Source of the DNA: Ophiura sarsii
Lineage: Eukaryota > Echinodermata > Ophiuroidea > Amphilepidida > Ophiuridae
Assembly (NCBI GenBank): GCA_035610835.1
Contig: CM069452.1
Span: 8,947,109-9,011,108 of the forward strand
Reading direction: 5' to 3'
Length of the DNA stretch: 64,000 nt
The notes under the pieces were generated by a model. That model saw nothing but the letters and a program-made list of their open reading frames with translations, did no database searches and was not told the origin of the DNA. Shown here piece after piece: positions 24,225-35,183 of the stretch. The number at the start of each line of letters is the position of its first letter. The first letter of the stretch is position 1. The translations under genes were made by a program, and so were the position numbers.

Positions 24225-24623
24225 CCCTTATAAGCGCCCACCTTTTCAAATGGTAAGCATCCTCAAATGACCACTTGTACATATATTTCATTTAGTACAT
24301 GAAATGGTCAGCCTCCTCAAATGACCAATTGTACATTTTCATAAGTACGTCAAGTGGTCAGCCTTCTCAAATTACCACTTGTACATTGTATTTAGTACAT
24401 CAAATGGTCAGCATCTTCAAATGACCATCAAATGGTCAGCATCTTCAAATGACTATCAAATGGTCAGCATCTTCAAATGACCATCAAATGGTCAGCATCT
24501 TCAAATGGCCACTTGTTCATTTTATTTAGTACGATAAATGAGTTTAAAAAAGTTAACATAATAAGTGCCCACCCAAAATAACTTTGCTAACCGCCCTGGG
24601 CGCTTAATAGGGATAATACGGTA
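24225..24623 (-). repeat. MITE family D with an internal minisatellite
   Basis: The right end, read on the minus strand, is TACCGTATTATCCCTATTAA followed by GCGCCCAGGGCGGTTAGCAA, matching 48544-48697. The left part has AATCCCTTATAAGCGCCCAC, again as in that copy. Between them, 24239-24538 carries a minisatellite of CAAATGGTCAGCATCTTCAA phrases: first about 60-bp units with TTTAGTACAT, then four 29-bp units. The copy at 48544 lacks it. Confidence 0.65.
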
Positions 24624-24953
24624 TTGTTATTTTTAAAGTTTACATTATCATAAGCAGTTATCAGATGGTTATACAGTTCTTAACCAATAAAAATAGCCCT
24701 GCTCCATATGATTGTACATACAACAAAATTCCATGAATAAGACATGCATGCATGGCTACTTAACATTGTAAATACATTGGTTACACTCTATTAAACACCC
24801 ATTGTTTATACTTAAAACTATTGATATATTTCTACTGGTGGTAGGGATTAAATTATATCAACAACGTTCAGAAAAACAAATGTTGCCATATTTTGAAACT
24901 AAAATGTTGATAATTTGCCAATTTGATAACGATAGAGCTTATTGATGCCAGTC

Positions 24954-24972
24954 CCCCCCCCCCCCCCCCCCA
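24954..24972. repeat. Poly-C run
   Basis: About 18 consecutive C bases followed by CACCCCAACCC; homopolymer length may be unreliable. Confidence 0.7.
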
Positions 24973-25257
24973 CCCCAACCCAAACTAGCCATATTTTATG
25001 CAAGTTATTGAATTTGATAAATAATGTGATGTCTATCATATCAATAAACAGCAAAGTGCACTAGATGACCTTTTAATTACAGTGAATAGAGATAATGGAT
25101 ATTGGTATCATTAGAAGATAGCTTAGGTTAATTGCATAGAAACCGAAGATTGATGATTGTGAACCTTATATTTTTGTGCATATGTTATAGCTTTTAGTTG
25201 ATCAAAAAGCAATTTCATTATTAGGTTAGTATGTTATTCTAATTGATGTTCCATTTA

Positions 25258-25622
25258 TTAAAGGTAGATGACCCGATCACATTCCGATTTTCAACTTGAA
25301 GTTTTCTATTCTACATGAAAGGTCATCCTTAAAAAAGTCGTGTTCCAAAGTTTGAGTTGCATAGCTCTAATGGTTCTTATTTTAGACGCACAAGATGCTG
25401 TGAACTGTACCCATTGAGTTGTACACAAACTATATCGGTGGTATACCACCATTCGCGGTAATTCGCCGTTATTTCATCGATTTCTCCGTAATTATACCGA
25501 TTTAGGCTGTCAAATTTCAGTATGATGATGAGAAAAATACGAGCTTTCATATGATATGAAAATCTCCGTATGTTTGAAATAATTCTGTGTTACGAAAATG
25601 TGATCGGGTCATCTACCTTTAA
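25258..25622. repeat. MITE family C, TTAA-flanked, 357 bp between flanks
   Basis: TTAA then AGGTAGATGACCCGATCACA is mirrored exactly by TGTGATCGGGTCATCTACCT then TTAA. It differs from the copy at 40597 at about six positions over 357 bp, with no length change. A third, diverged copy is at 34438. The inner GGTGGTATACCACC palindrome is present in both close copies. No ORF; presumably moved by a TTAA-specific transposase. Confidence 0.85.
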
Positions 25623-25811
25623 TGGATCATACAAATAGAGGCAATTAGTGTGTCCTCAAAACAGCCATCTTATGGGTACTACATCTAATAAATGTTTTAA
25701 ATAAATGTCATATTTTCAGGACATGAACCCTAAAGGTTTATCAATAGCTAGACAATCAATGAACAATAATGTTTGGAGATCAGACCCTAATTTGCTTGAA
25801 AAGGGCTGTTG

Positions 25812-26421
<610 letters not shown>

Positions 26422-26600
26422 TTTACACTTTCCACATGGCAGGCGGCTGCAGACGACATTCCAAAATTCCACAAAATGTTTCAAATATGTCAACATTATT
26501 GAATGTCATCACCATAATTAGAATCACCTTGAGAAATGCATTAAAATAAGTATAAACATTCCTAGTATTGGTTCAGTAACCCTTGCGATAGACTTGAAAT
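26422..26600 (-). repeat. MITE family A, truncated
   Basis: It starts TTTACACTTTCCACATGGC, continues with GGCTGCAGACGACATTCC, and breaks off after GATAGACTTGAAAT, where reverse-transcriptase-like sequence begins. The orientation is opposite to the copy that occupies the same flank in the second duplication (27430). Confidence 0.7.
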
Positions 26601-27015
26601 TAAATCCCACTAAGTGCCAAGGACTCCAAATTGCCTTTTCATTCAAAACAACCACCACCACTACGCGACTTAAGAATTGGAACTGAACCACTTGCATATG
26701 TCACTGAAGCTAAAGTTCTTGGTTTGCGCATCCAAAACAACCTTAAATGGGATGTCCAGGTGGATAGTACGTTGAAAAAAGCTAATTCTCGTTTGTTTAT
26801 GCTTCGGACTTTAAAACGATTCGGTTTCACCAAAGATAAGCTCAGTGTTGTATATAGTAGATGTCAGACCAATTTTTGAGTACGTCGATGTGGTATGGCA
26901 CTCGAGTGTTGCAGCTACAGTACTCAGTCTCAACAAATAGAATCAACTCAAAAAAGGGCATGCAGATTAATCCTTGGCCGTAATATACTTCTTACAAGGA
27001 TGCTTTGAACATTTG
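26590..27015 (+). pseudogene. Non-LTR retrotransposon reverse-transcriptase remnant
   Basis: Translation in shifting frames gives the C-terminal part of a LINE ORF2: LNPTKC, then LRIG..LAYVTEAKVLGLRI, then KANSRLFMLRTLKRFGF, then RPIFEYVDVVWHSS, then IESTQKRACRLILG. These phrases follow the order found in CR1/L2/Jockey-group reverse transcriptases just after the catalytic palm. At least three frameshifts and a stop (near 26879) break it, and the catalytic YADD box and the endonuclease are absent. It is therefore a short dead fragment. The longest intact piece is 26631-26879. The exact clade is not certain. Confidence 0.75.
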
Positions 27016-27019
27016 CAAA

Positions 27020-27429
27020 TTTGATAAGTTTTGGAAGTGTATATTTTGACCCATCACATCAAAATGGACATGTGGAAGCCCGAATCAAATCTGAATGATT
27101 GGTATGACTTGAAAAAGCACATTTTAAGCTTTGAAATGATACCATGTTGAAGGTAATTGGACTTTGTAATCACAAGATATGAATTGAAGAAGCATATTTC
27201 TGTCTATAATTTTTCTCTGTATTTCACCAAATATATTGGTCTCTATCTCAAAACTGTATTTGCTGACAACATGTCCTTTTTAATGTGACTGGTCAAATAT
27301 GTTCAACACATTTACCTACCATTAATTGCAAAATATGAAAGATTGGAAATACTAAATAATTAACTAGTTGCCTGATATATGTTATAGTCTAGTCGGTACA
27401 AAATTGCCAAGCCGTCTTACAGCAGTGAA
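27020..27429 (+). repeat. Segmental duplication, copy 2
   Basis: Second copy of the 26022-26421 sequence, with GACCCATCACATCAAAATGG and GACTGGTCAAATATGTTCAA as landmarks. It begins right at the end of the reverse-transcriptase remnant and ends at the TTAA of a complete MITE A. Confidence 0.85.
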
Positions 27430-27676
27430 TTAACACTTTCCATGCGGCTATTAGTTTTACCATACACAAAACAGATTTTTCAGAAACCTTTCCCAATTTT
27501 CGATGTCTATCTCAAGGATAACTGAACCAATACTAGGCATGTTTATACTTATTTCAATGCATTTTGCATGGTGATTTCAAATATGGTAATTAAATTTAAA
27601 AATGTTGACATTTTTGAAACATTTTGTGAAATTTTGCAATGTCGTCTGCAGACGCCTGCCGCGTGGAAAGCGTTAA
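27430..27676 (+). repeat. MITE family A, complete, 247 bp
   Basis: TTAACACTTTCCATGCGGC to GCCGCGTGGAAAGCGTTAA, TTAA at both ends. This copy defines the plus orientation: GGTAAAACTAATAGCC (as its complement) is next to the left end, and TCTGCAGACGCCTGCC next to the right. Confidence 0.85.
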
Positions 27677-28127
27677 TACAGTACCCCAAAGGGCACACAT
27701 GAGACTTGTGTCAAGCAATGCAGGGCGCACTGTATGTGATGCTTGTGTACGCAAAAATTGTGCATATTCTCTTGGATTACTTATTGCGCGCGGAGAGATA
27801 TCAACCACATTGCCAATTTGAAACTGATGAAACTATAGATATGTCACAGGTATCTATACATTATTTCTCAAGGTGCTGTGTTGTTATTAACGGATGTACA
27901 GGGCACTGCACTTTATGTGACAGGCATTATATATCTCACATAATATCGGCTGATCTATCACTCAAAAACCCATCTATATTTTACCGTCAACGTGAGCAGG
28001 TTTATGCTACATTAATATCTGGACATTGCTTTCACCATAGCTTTTGTGATGATAAAAATGGTCATAATATGTTTTAAATTATATAGATATATTAACAAAG
28101 AGAGTCAACAAAACGTTGTCTTTGGTA
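27677..28127 (+). other. Segment between two MITE A copies; 123-codon ORF, doubtful
   Basis: An ORF at 27706-28077 starts with ATG and has several Cys and His residues (near GHCTLCDRHY), but no domain is recognised, and a second frame is also open over part of it. It lies between two family A MITEs in opposite orientation. I do not call it a gene; it could be an unrecognised exon or chance. Confidence 0.25.
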
Positions 28128-28368
28128 TTAACGCTTTCCACACGGCTGCAGATGACAGTTCCAAAATGTCACAACATGTTTCAAAAATGTCAACATTATT
28201 GAATTACATCACCATATTTGGAATCATCATGAGAAATGCATTAAAATAAGTTCAAATATACCTAGTATTGGTTCAGTAATCTATGAGATAGACTTTGAAA
28301 TTTGGGAAAGGTTTCCGAAATATATGTTTTGTATTTGGTAAAACTAATAGCCGTGTGGAAAGCGTTAA
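28128..28368 (-). repeat. MITE family A, complete, 241 bp
   Basis: TTAACGCTTTCCACACGGC to GCCGTGTGGAAAGCGTTAA with TTAA at both ends, reversed with respect to 27430. The two copies form an inverted pair around a 450-bp segment. Confidence 0.85.
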
Positions 28369-28562
28369 GGTCCTGGCATAAAAATGCAAATTACACACAA
28401 AAATTGTTTTATTTGATAGAGTGCAAACATTTCAGCAAGTGAAAATAAAAACTTATACCAGTAGTTGCAGGTAAATTTGATCTGTCAACCTTGAATGTGT
28501 AGAGGGCAGGTCAAACTCGCTAGTCATAATGGTCGCTAGTCATAAGGCTCATTATTCCTAAT

Positions 28563-28617
28563 CTGCCCTAACCCTAACCCGTACCCTAACCCTAAACCTA
28601 CCCCTTACCCTACCTTA
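28563..28617. repeat. Interstitial CCCTAA-type repeat
   Basis: Imperfect CCCTAA units (CCCTAACCCTAACCC, then variants with GTACCC and ACCTACCCCTTACCC). Flanked on both sides by GCTAGTCATAA and its complement CTTATGACTAGC, so the tract forms the loop of a short inverted repeat. Confidence 0.6.
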
Positions 28618-28746
28618 TGACTAGCGTTCCTTTTGACTAGCGGGTAGACCCCTAGAGGGCGCCTAAATAGCTGCCTTGTGTTGATTGTAACGCAAAACTA
28701 ATTTTCACAGATATTTTTGATTGGATTTGATATTATTTGTGCTACA

Positions 28747-28945
28747 TTAAAGGCATTTTATGCGATCTATTTTCATGGAACGCCATCTGTCTGTGATTTT
28801 TTCCTAGAAATGATTTGTTTGGTCAAATTACATTTATAACCATGAAACTAAAATATTGTATAAAAGTTACAGGGCAATACGTTGCCTAATTGAAATAAGT
28901 TGTCCTGGTACCAGGACAGTAAAATCTATTTTCCGAGATTGGTTT
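28747..28945. repeat. MITE family B, left half
   Basis: TTAA AGGCATTTTATGCGATCT starts it, and GTTACAGGGCAATACGTTGC and GTCCTGGTACCAGGACAGTA correspond to the family's arm and central palindrome. The right arm is missing. More diverged than 53517. Confidence 0.6.
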
Positions 28946-29274
28946 GTTGTTCATGAATAGAATTCCATGGTTTGACACTGTGTTAACATCGTTTACAGTG
29001 TTTCCAGTTACAACCGCAACTGTACACAAGTGAACACACCCCTATACCGAATTCTTTATGATGAAAATTGAAACAAATATGTTAAAAAATTCCTTAAATT
29101 GCAAGCAGATTTCCATTATTATTTAGTTAAGTTCTGTGAGTGTTGCTTTACGGAAAATGTTTGGCATGGCTTTATGGTTTTACATTCTGCACAATGATTG
29201 ATCTATGTCCACCCACAGATTTCTTTTACACATTGATACATATAGAATACTGGACGGTGGCATAACCACCAATT

Positions 29275-29885
29275 TATTGCTATTTTCAGAAGATAGTAAA
29301 TGAAATAAATATGCAAAAGACAGTGAATGGTATGTATCCCCCATCCATTGCTATCTTCAGTAGATAGCAAATTCATAGGATCTTCTCAACACACACTAAA
29401 TGGTATGAGTCAAATACAGTAGATACTTGTTAGGATATACATCATAAACACAAAACACAGTTTCTGATATGGTATGTGTCCACCCATTCATTGCTATCTT
29501 CAGTAGATAGCAAATACACTTGGTTACACAAAACAATGTAATTGGTCACAGTAAAAACGAGATAGCAAATACTTAACATACATAAAACCCAGTTATAAAT
29601 CCATCAACCAATTGCTATCTTCAGTAGATAGTAAATACAATAAATATGCAAAAGACAGTGAATGATACGTATCCCCCATCCATTGCTATCTTCAGTAGAT
29701 AGCAAATCCATTGGATCTACAACACACACTAAGGGGTATAAGTCATACGTAAAACCCAGTTTATATCCCTCAACCAATTGCTATCTTCAGTAGATAGCAA
29801 AGACCTTGCCTTCGCATTGATAGACACAACACAGACATTGGTATATGTTCACCCATCTATGCTATCATCAGAAGATAGCAAAACA
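29275..29885. repeat. Array of short palindromes (GCTATCTTCAGTAGATAGC)
   Basis: At least seven copies of TTGCTATCTTCAGTAGATAGC or close variants occur near 29278, 29349, 29490, 29605, 29681, 29776 and 29857. Stems are 8-9 bp around TCAGT. Spacing is irregular (about 70-140 bp). Spacers share phrases such as AAACACAAAACACAGTTT, CCCCCATCCATTGC and AACACACACTAA(A/G)(T/G)GGTAT. Similar palindromes lie near 30244, 62967 and 63153, and in AGAAG form at 21.9-22.6 kb. Non-coding; no protein open across it. Confidence 0.75.
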
Positions 29886-29907
29886 TTGTAAATAAATAAC
29901 ACACTAA

Positions 29908-30220
29908 GGCCAAAAAAGAAGAAGTTTGTCTCAAATGACATGAGAGACTGAAAATCTAATGCGGTCTGCGGATTTTTTTCTTCAATTTTTTCTTCTTCAA
30001 TTTAGACCTGATCGTCATTTGTTTGGCAAAAAAGTTGGATTTTGTAAGATTTTTTTGAGAAAATTGAAAAGAAGAAAAAAAATTGAAAAAAAAAAATGAA
30101 AAAAGAAAGAAAAAGAAATTAAAAAAAACCCACAAAAACCAACTTAAATAAAAAGCTAACGCTGGCAGTTTCGGGAATGCGCGTGGATCATTTGAGACAA
30201 ACCTTTTTTTGTTGTTGGCC
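29908..30220. repeat. Harbinger-like MITE, 313 bp, TAA flanks
   Basis: GGCCAAAAAAGAAGAAGTTT then GTCTCAAATGA on the left is mirrored by TCATTTGAGACAAACC..GTTGGCC on the right; TAA is outside both ends. The middle is an A/T-rich hairpin of GAAAAAA and TTTTTTC runs. It sits between the palindrome array and its next member at 30244, so it probably inserted into the array. Confidence 0.75.
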
Positions 30221-30309
30221 TAATTGGTATGTGTCAAGCCATCTATTGCTATCTTCAGTAGATTGTATACGCAAACCTATCTTCATTATAAAATATACAA
30301 GTTGATTTT

Positions 30310-31300
30310 ACTGTGAATGAAAGTTTGCTGCACAGTTGTAATTTGTTTAACCTGAAATAACTTTTAAAATCAAGATTTGAACAAATAAACTGATGGCTTC
30401 ATATCATTTATGTCACTCTGTGCAGAATGACAGAAAATAACACCTGAAAACTGCCAAAACACCGATGATTTTATGCCTGACAGATTCACCGTAGGCTGGT
30501 ATTCTTTTGACATAACAAGCTTTATCCGTAAAATAATTTCAATTATAGTCTATAAAACCAACACAAGATATCACCTTTCACTAGGCAATTAAAAATCCAA
30601 GCAAAATTGATGACTCTACCAGTTTGGAAAGACATGAAAGAGAAGTTTCGGTCAAATTCCAATCCTGAACAATGTTTTAATTTAAGATCGGAACATGTTA
30701 ATTAAACTTGAATATGAAAACACCTACAGACTGCTGACATTATGATGAATAGCATGCTGTCTGTGGTTGATTATTAACCGAGTCGATCATGGGCATCACT
30801 TCTGCCATATCAATCATGATATGGTTGTGTAAATCACTATCTGTTGACAAATTGAATCTATTTTTAAGATGAATTAAAACGGAATAATATAAGGTATGCC
30901 ACAAAAATAAATGACAGGTAGGTAATTATGTATGCAATTGCAATGACCTACTGACCTCCCAATTAGTTAGGAAAAATGTAAGCTGTCAGCATTTGATGGA
31001 AACGGCCATCTCAAAGGGTTACACGTTTCACATGTTTAGGACATGAACCCGTGAACACAGTAGTCAAACATTTATGCTGTAAGCATGCGTGACCAACATG
31101 TTCCAAATACACCCTAAACGCGTACTTCTGAAGACAGTATTTGCGATAAAATGAGGATTTGGGGTGTTTTCCTCCCCCAATTTGACCCCTAAACGCGTAC
31201 AAATCGACAGGATTTTGAAAAAAAACCACCACCTGTTTTCTTGTAAATGTTCAAATTAGACCCCGTAACGTGTTAACACACCCATAAAAATTAGTTGTCA
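30310..31300. other. Gene-free stretch
   Basis: Unique sequence. CCCTAAACGCGTAC occurs twice near 31111 and 31186, so 31010-31280 may be an old repeat. No gene is recognised. Confidence 0.45.
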
Positions 31301-31309
31301 TGGACAACT

Positions 31310-31344
31310 CTCCTGTAATCTGGAGTTTTTCCAGATTACAGGAG
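31310..31344. other. Perfect 14-bp hairpin
   Basis: CTCCTGTAATCTGG and its exact complement CCAGATTACAGGAG are separated by AGTTTTT. It is strong for its size, but there is no U-rich tail or gene context to call it a terminator or RNA gene. Confidence 0.6.
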
Positions 31345-32387
31345 AACTACAGAATCTAGTATGAACAAAGCTTTTGTGTATGGCACCAAGTTGTACAGAC
31401 CAACTCGCACATTTGATGATACTAACATAACAGATGTTTGCAACATGATTGTAATTGGTGCGTAACAGACATATTAAATATATGTGCTTGTGTATCCATA
31501 TGTGACCGCTATCATTTTTTTTAGAGGGCAGGTGCATCTTATAGCTTGCTGATTCCGCTTTAGAGGGTGCACTTTAAATCCCTATGTACAAAGTCTTGGA
31601 TAAAAAGGTTGATGGGTGATTCATATTGATGGAACAGCTTTGAATTGATTTGACTACTTGATGGTATCTGATACCCTTAACCCTAACTCTACCCCCCCCC
31701 CCAACCACCACCCCAATTTTGTCAGACAATTTTTCTGCAAGGCGAAAAGTGACCCAAAATATCGCAGCGAACCCCTTCCATCTAGCCTAGTTTGGGTTCT
31801 ATATACATATTTTGGGCAGAGACAGGGCCCATGGACTTCCTCTAGTCATCCTCAATTTTGGGCTGGATTCTGTGTGATGATCTATGCTAATGGTATATAC
31901 TAAGCATGGTAAGGGTTAACAATTACTTACTATGGATGAAATTTCACATTAGCTCTTACTACTATATATAGGTCAGTATTAATAGTCACATAGAAAAAAA
32001 CCTGTCATCATAATTAGTATTCCATTTATCAATTGTTTAAAAAATGGGCCAATTATCCATTTCCTTAACAGCGCCCATGATATAACATAGTAAAAAGTAA
32101 TCCATCATTCGAGGGGCTGTGTATTTCCAGGTTATGAAAGTGGAAAGCTTTTATGATTTATACATAATATAATATATGACCATGAATCATTCTTTTCACA
32201 TTCATTCCAACCTTTCTGTGCATAGGAATACGTTAGCACCTGTCTCTCCTCGACTACAGCCTTTTAATATAATTTGAATGGTTTGCATATTTCAGCTGAT
32301 ATAATGAAATTTTGATCATCATGAATGATGACAAAAATATGTGATTTATTATAAAATGATTTATCTTTATAAAAGGCTTTAACGACA
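31345..32387. other. Gene-free stretch
   Basis: A C run at 31693-31702 and a short CCCTTAACCCTAACTCTACC tract near 31674 are the only notable items. Confidence 0.45.
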
Positions 32388-32639
32388 GTGTGTGAATTCC
32401 AATCAGTAATCAGGAATGTTAGTACTTGCGGGAAGGTGATGTTGTATTACGCAAAACTGAAGAAAGATGAAATGACACCTTCAAGTTTTAAAAGGGAGAT
32501 CATAAAATTACTTCCCGATTTCAAAAAAGGGGAAAAACAACAAACAAATAAACGTGGAAGGCCTGTAGGCTGTTGGAAGACTACCAAGGAGGGGGGAAAT
32601 TTTGTACAAAAAAGTGAGTTTTCTCTGATTATTATTTGA
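32388..32639 (+). pseudogene. ORF faintly like a piggyBac transposase C-terminal region
   Basis: The 83-residue ORF contains YYAKLKKDEMTPSSFKREII followed by a basic RGRPVG segment. The F(K/R)RE(I) phrase after a tyrosine-rich stretch is reminiscent of the part of piggyBac-type transposases that follows the last catalytic Asp. The DDD residues and the C-terminal Cys-rich domain are not present. It could equally be a chance ORF or an unknown exon. No inverted repeats were found around it. Confidence 0.2.
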
Positions 32640-33647
32640 AAACAAAAAATTAGTTGTGTTCTATCAATTATGAATAAACATATTTCAAATATGACCTTAA
32701 CAAAAGATCAGAACTTGTGTCTCGTCATAAGAATAAATTTTATCTGTCAAACCACTCCTGACTACCACAACGCCTATAACTATGAGCACCACGCTCCAGA
32801 AGCGTAGGGTAAGGCGCACGCAGCCTACCGTAAACTTCGCCGACCTTCCAACGTCCGCATATTTTGTTTGTTTACATCAGCACGGAATTACAAAAATCAG
32901 TTGCCTGATGAATGCAGTAGCATGAAATCTCAATCAAGTAGCAACTCGTCCATTTGACTTTAATTTACAAAATTTAAATAAATAGTTCGAAAAGGCAGTT
33001 TTTTAATCAATTTCAACCTTAACCAAAACCTTTAGAAATGAGGGATCATTTATGCATACAGCACCCCCCCCCCCCTCCCCTGGCAGACACACAAAAAAGT
33101 GTTAACAGCAGTGTCTTCCCTGAACATATTATAATGAAACAAAAAAGGAACAGGGAACTCCCAATGACTCATGATATTTATGAATAAATGGATACATGCA
33201 TGAGACACAATAGCTTATTAATAAGACAAAACAAACATGCTCAGATATTAATTTCATACATTAAATGCAAAATAATGAAAAAACAATGTAATTATTTCGT
33301 GAATTCAACAGAGCAAAGATAAAATTGGGCTTTTATGGTGATCGGATTAGAGTGTGCGCAGTTATTCAATAGTGAATTTTAAAAAAGCTTATCAGAGAAA
33401 TATCACAAATCTTGTTCGATTTTCAAAATGTGCACTTTTATCTAAATGGGCATAAAACATGTTTTCCTCAATCAATTTTAACAAACTAAAATTCCTTTGA
33501 AAGTTAATAAAACACGGCCTTTCTACCAAAATAAATAATATGAAAAATGATTGCACAGATGTTTAGATATAAATCCAAAAGTTGAGTACAGGTTTTTTAC
33601 TCACCCTGTATGTCTTTGAATTATTTCCATCGTGTTCAAAAATTATG
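32640..33647. other. Gene-free stretch
   Basis: A C run with one T lies at 33065-33078. TTACTCACCCTGTATG near 33598 is like a Tc1/mariner right end but has no partner. Confidence 0.45.
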
Positions 33648-33960
33648 ACAGGATGCCGCTCTAATGGGTCACTTTTTTGCCAAAAATCCCTAAACATGGG
33701 GTATGATTTGTGCTGGAAAATCTCTAATAATAGGGTCACTTTTTACAAATGGGTCTATTTTTGTGAAAATGTTGGTTATTTTCGCAAAAATTCCAGCTAT
33801 TTTCCTGATAATTTGCAAAAATTGGGTCTAAAATGAAGCAAAATCCTTAAAAATGGGTACCGTGTTTTCCAAAATCACACAACAAAATGGGTAGGGGTTT
33901 TGAATCTCCAGCAGCACACCCCGACCAAACCAAATCCGAATACCCCCCTCCCCCGGGTCA
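33648..33960. repeat. Repeat family Q
   Basis: GGATGCCGCTCTAATGGGTC then AAAAATCCCTAAACATGGGG and, at the far end, GGGTAGGGGTTTTGAATCTC, CAGCAGCACACCCC and CCAAATCCGA. The same order occurs at 57108-57300 and loosely at 51957-52280. It is built of short AAAATnGGGT units. The ORF at 33582-33836 is derived from it. Confidence 0.6.
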
Positions 33961-34437
33961 GATTGTAGATTTTAAACTATTTTGATGACAATTACAACAA
34001 ATACAGTGACATAAAGGAGGAAATAGATGACCTAAGACCGACCAAGCAATCCCGCATAGCGACTAATTGCGACAGCAAGGGAATTGCTGGTCAAGGTGTG
34101 GCGTGGTACTATAGTTTAATCAGTTCCAAATTGGCGAGAATATTGAGGCTTGTATTTGTCTGTCCGCAAAAAGAATCCATGTTATTGGTGAAAGCATGCA
34201 TTTGTGCATCATAAGCAGATCAGCGAGCGGTGGGCAAGTGGGTATTCCATTAGGGCCCACGGATAATTATTAGCGTCACAATTTTTGCCAATTTGGAACT
34301 TATCAAACTTACTATAAAATCTAACTTTTGTTTACACTGCAAGTTGAAATTCAACACGGGACATGAACCTCTTTCGTGCGTGACACTTACTTTCTTCTCA
34401 TGATCACATATGCATAGGTTAAATGTGGCCAAAAATG
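33961..34437. other. Gene-free stretch
   Basis: Unique sequence. TTGCAATTCAACACGCGACA-type text near 34339 (AAGTTGAAATTCAACACGGG) recurs near 62709, hinting at another low-copy repeat. Confidence 0.4.
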
Positions 34438-34802
34438 TTAAAGGTAGATGTTCTGATTGCTGGCTCGATTTTCAACTTGATGTTTTCTATTTTACATGAA
34501 AGGTCCTCCTTAAAACTGTCACATTCCAAGGTTTGAGTTGCATAACTGCAATAGTTCTAATTTTAGAAACACAAGGTCACAAGAATTTTGCTCATTGAGT
34601 AGTATACAAACTGGCTGGTGGTTAACCACCTTTGGCAGTAATTCACCAAATTTTAGCCTATAATTTCTAAATGGAACATTCTGGCCCCTAAGATTTTACA
34701 GACATAATGAGAAAAAAATATGGGGATTCTTCTGGTATCAAAATATCACGATGTGAAAAAAGATCATAGCCAAAAGAAAGTGATCGGAACATACACCTTT
34801 AA
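34438..34802. repeat. MITE family C, diverged copy
   Basis: TTAA AGGTAGATGTTCTGATTGCT on the left and AGTGATCGGAACATACACCT TTAA on the right. The body aligns with 25258 (GATTTTCAACTTGA.GTTTTCTATT, AAGGTTTGAGTTGCATA) with many substitutions. Same TTAA boundaries and length class (365 bp). Confidence 0.8.
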
Positions 34803-35175
34803 TCTATGATCATGATTGAGAACGGCCACCGTAAAAACGGAATTGCATTATTCTAAGGATGAATCAGATGGACATCTATACTCAAGGCAAGAGTAGGCGT
34901 TAAATGGTGTGTCCGATTCCAATCTATGATAATGATAGATTACGGCTACTGTAAGAAACTGAAGCCTATTATTCTAATAGTGGACATCAAGATGGACATT
35001 ATACACTCAGAGCAAAGATTAATGATACTAGACGTTCTATGGCGCCAATGATCTTTATCTACCATCATGATAGAGTAGGGCTGAATGGTGAAAATATGAG
35101 TCTTTTTTATCTTACGGACAAACGAGATGGACATAGCCGCACTCATAGCAGGTGGATGTCCTGTCCGCTTTTAGT
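34801..35175. repeat. Diverged tandem repeat, three units of about 120 bp
   Basis: AATCTATGATCATGATTGAG (34801), AATCTATGATAATGATAGAT (34921) and ATCTTTATCTACCATCATGA (about 35050) head successive units. Each later has a GATGGACAT phrase (34868, 34992, 35128) and an ACTCA(A/G)(G/A)GCA phrase. It starts directly at the right end of MITE C. Confidence 0.55.
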
Positions 35176-35183
35176 GCTCTCCA

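Noticed and set aside
27706..28077. 123-codon ORF with Cys and His residues
   Set aside because: No domain recognised, another frame is open over part of it, and it lies between two MITEs; kept only as a doubtful note.
29275..29885. CRISPR-like array of short palindromic repeats
   Set aside because: Spacing is irregular, spacers share sequence, repeats vary, no cas genes, and the DNA is eukaryotic in character.
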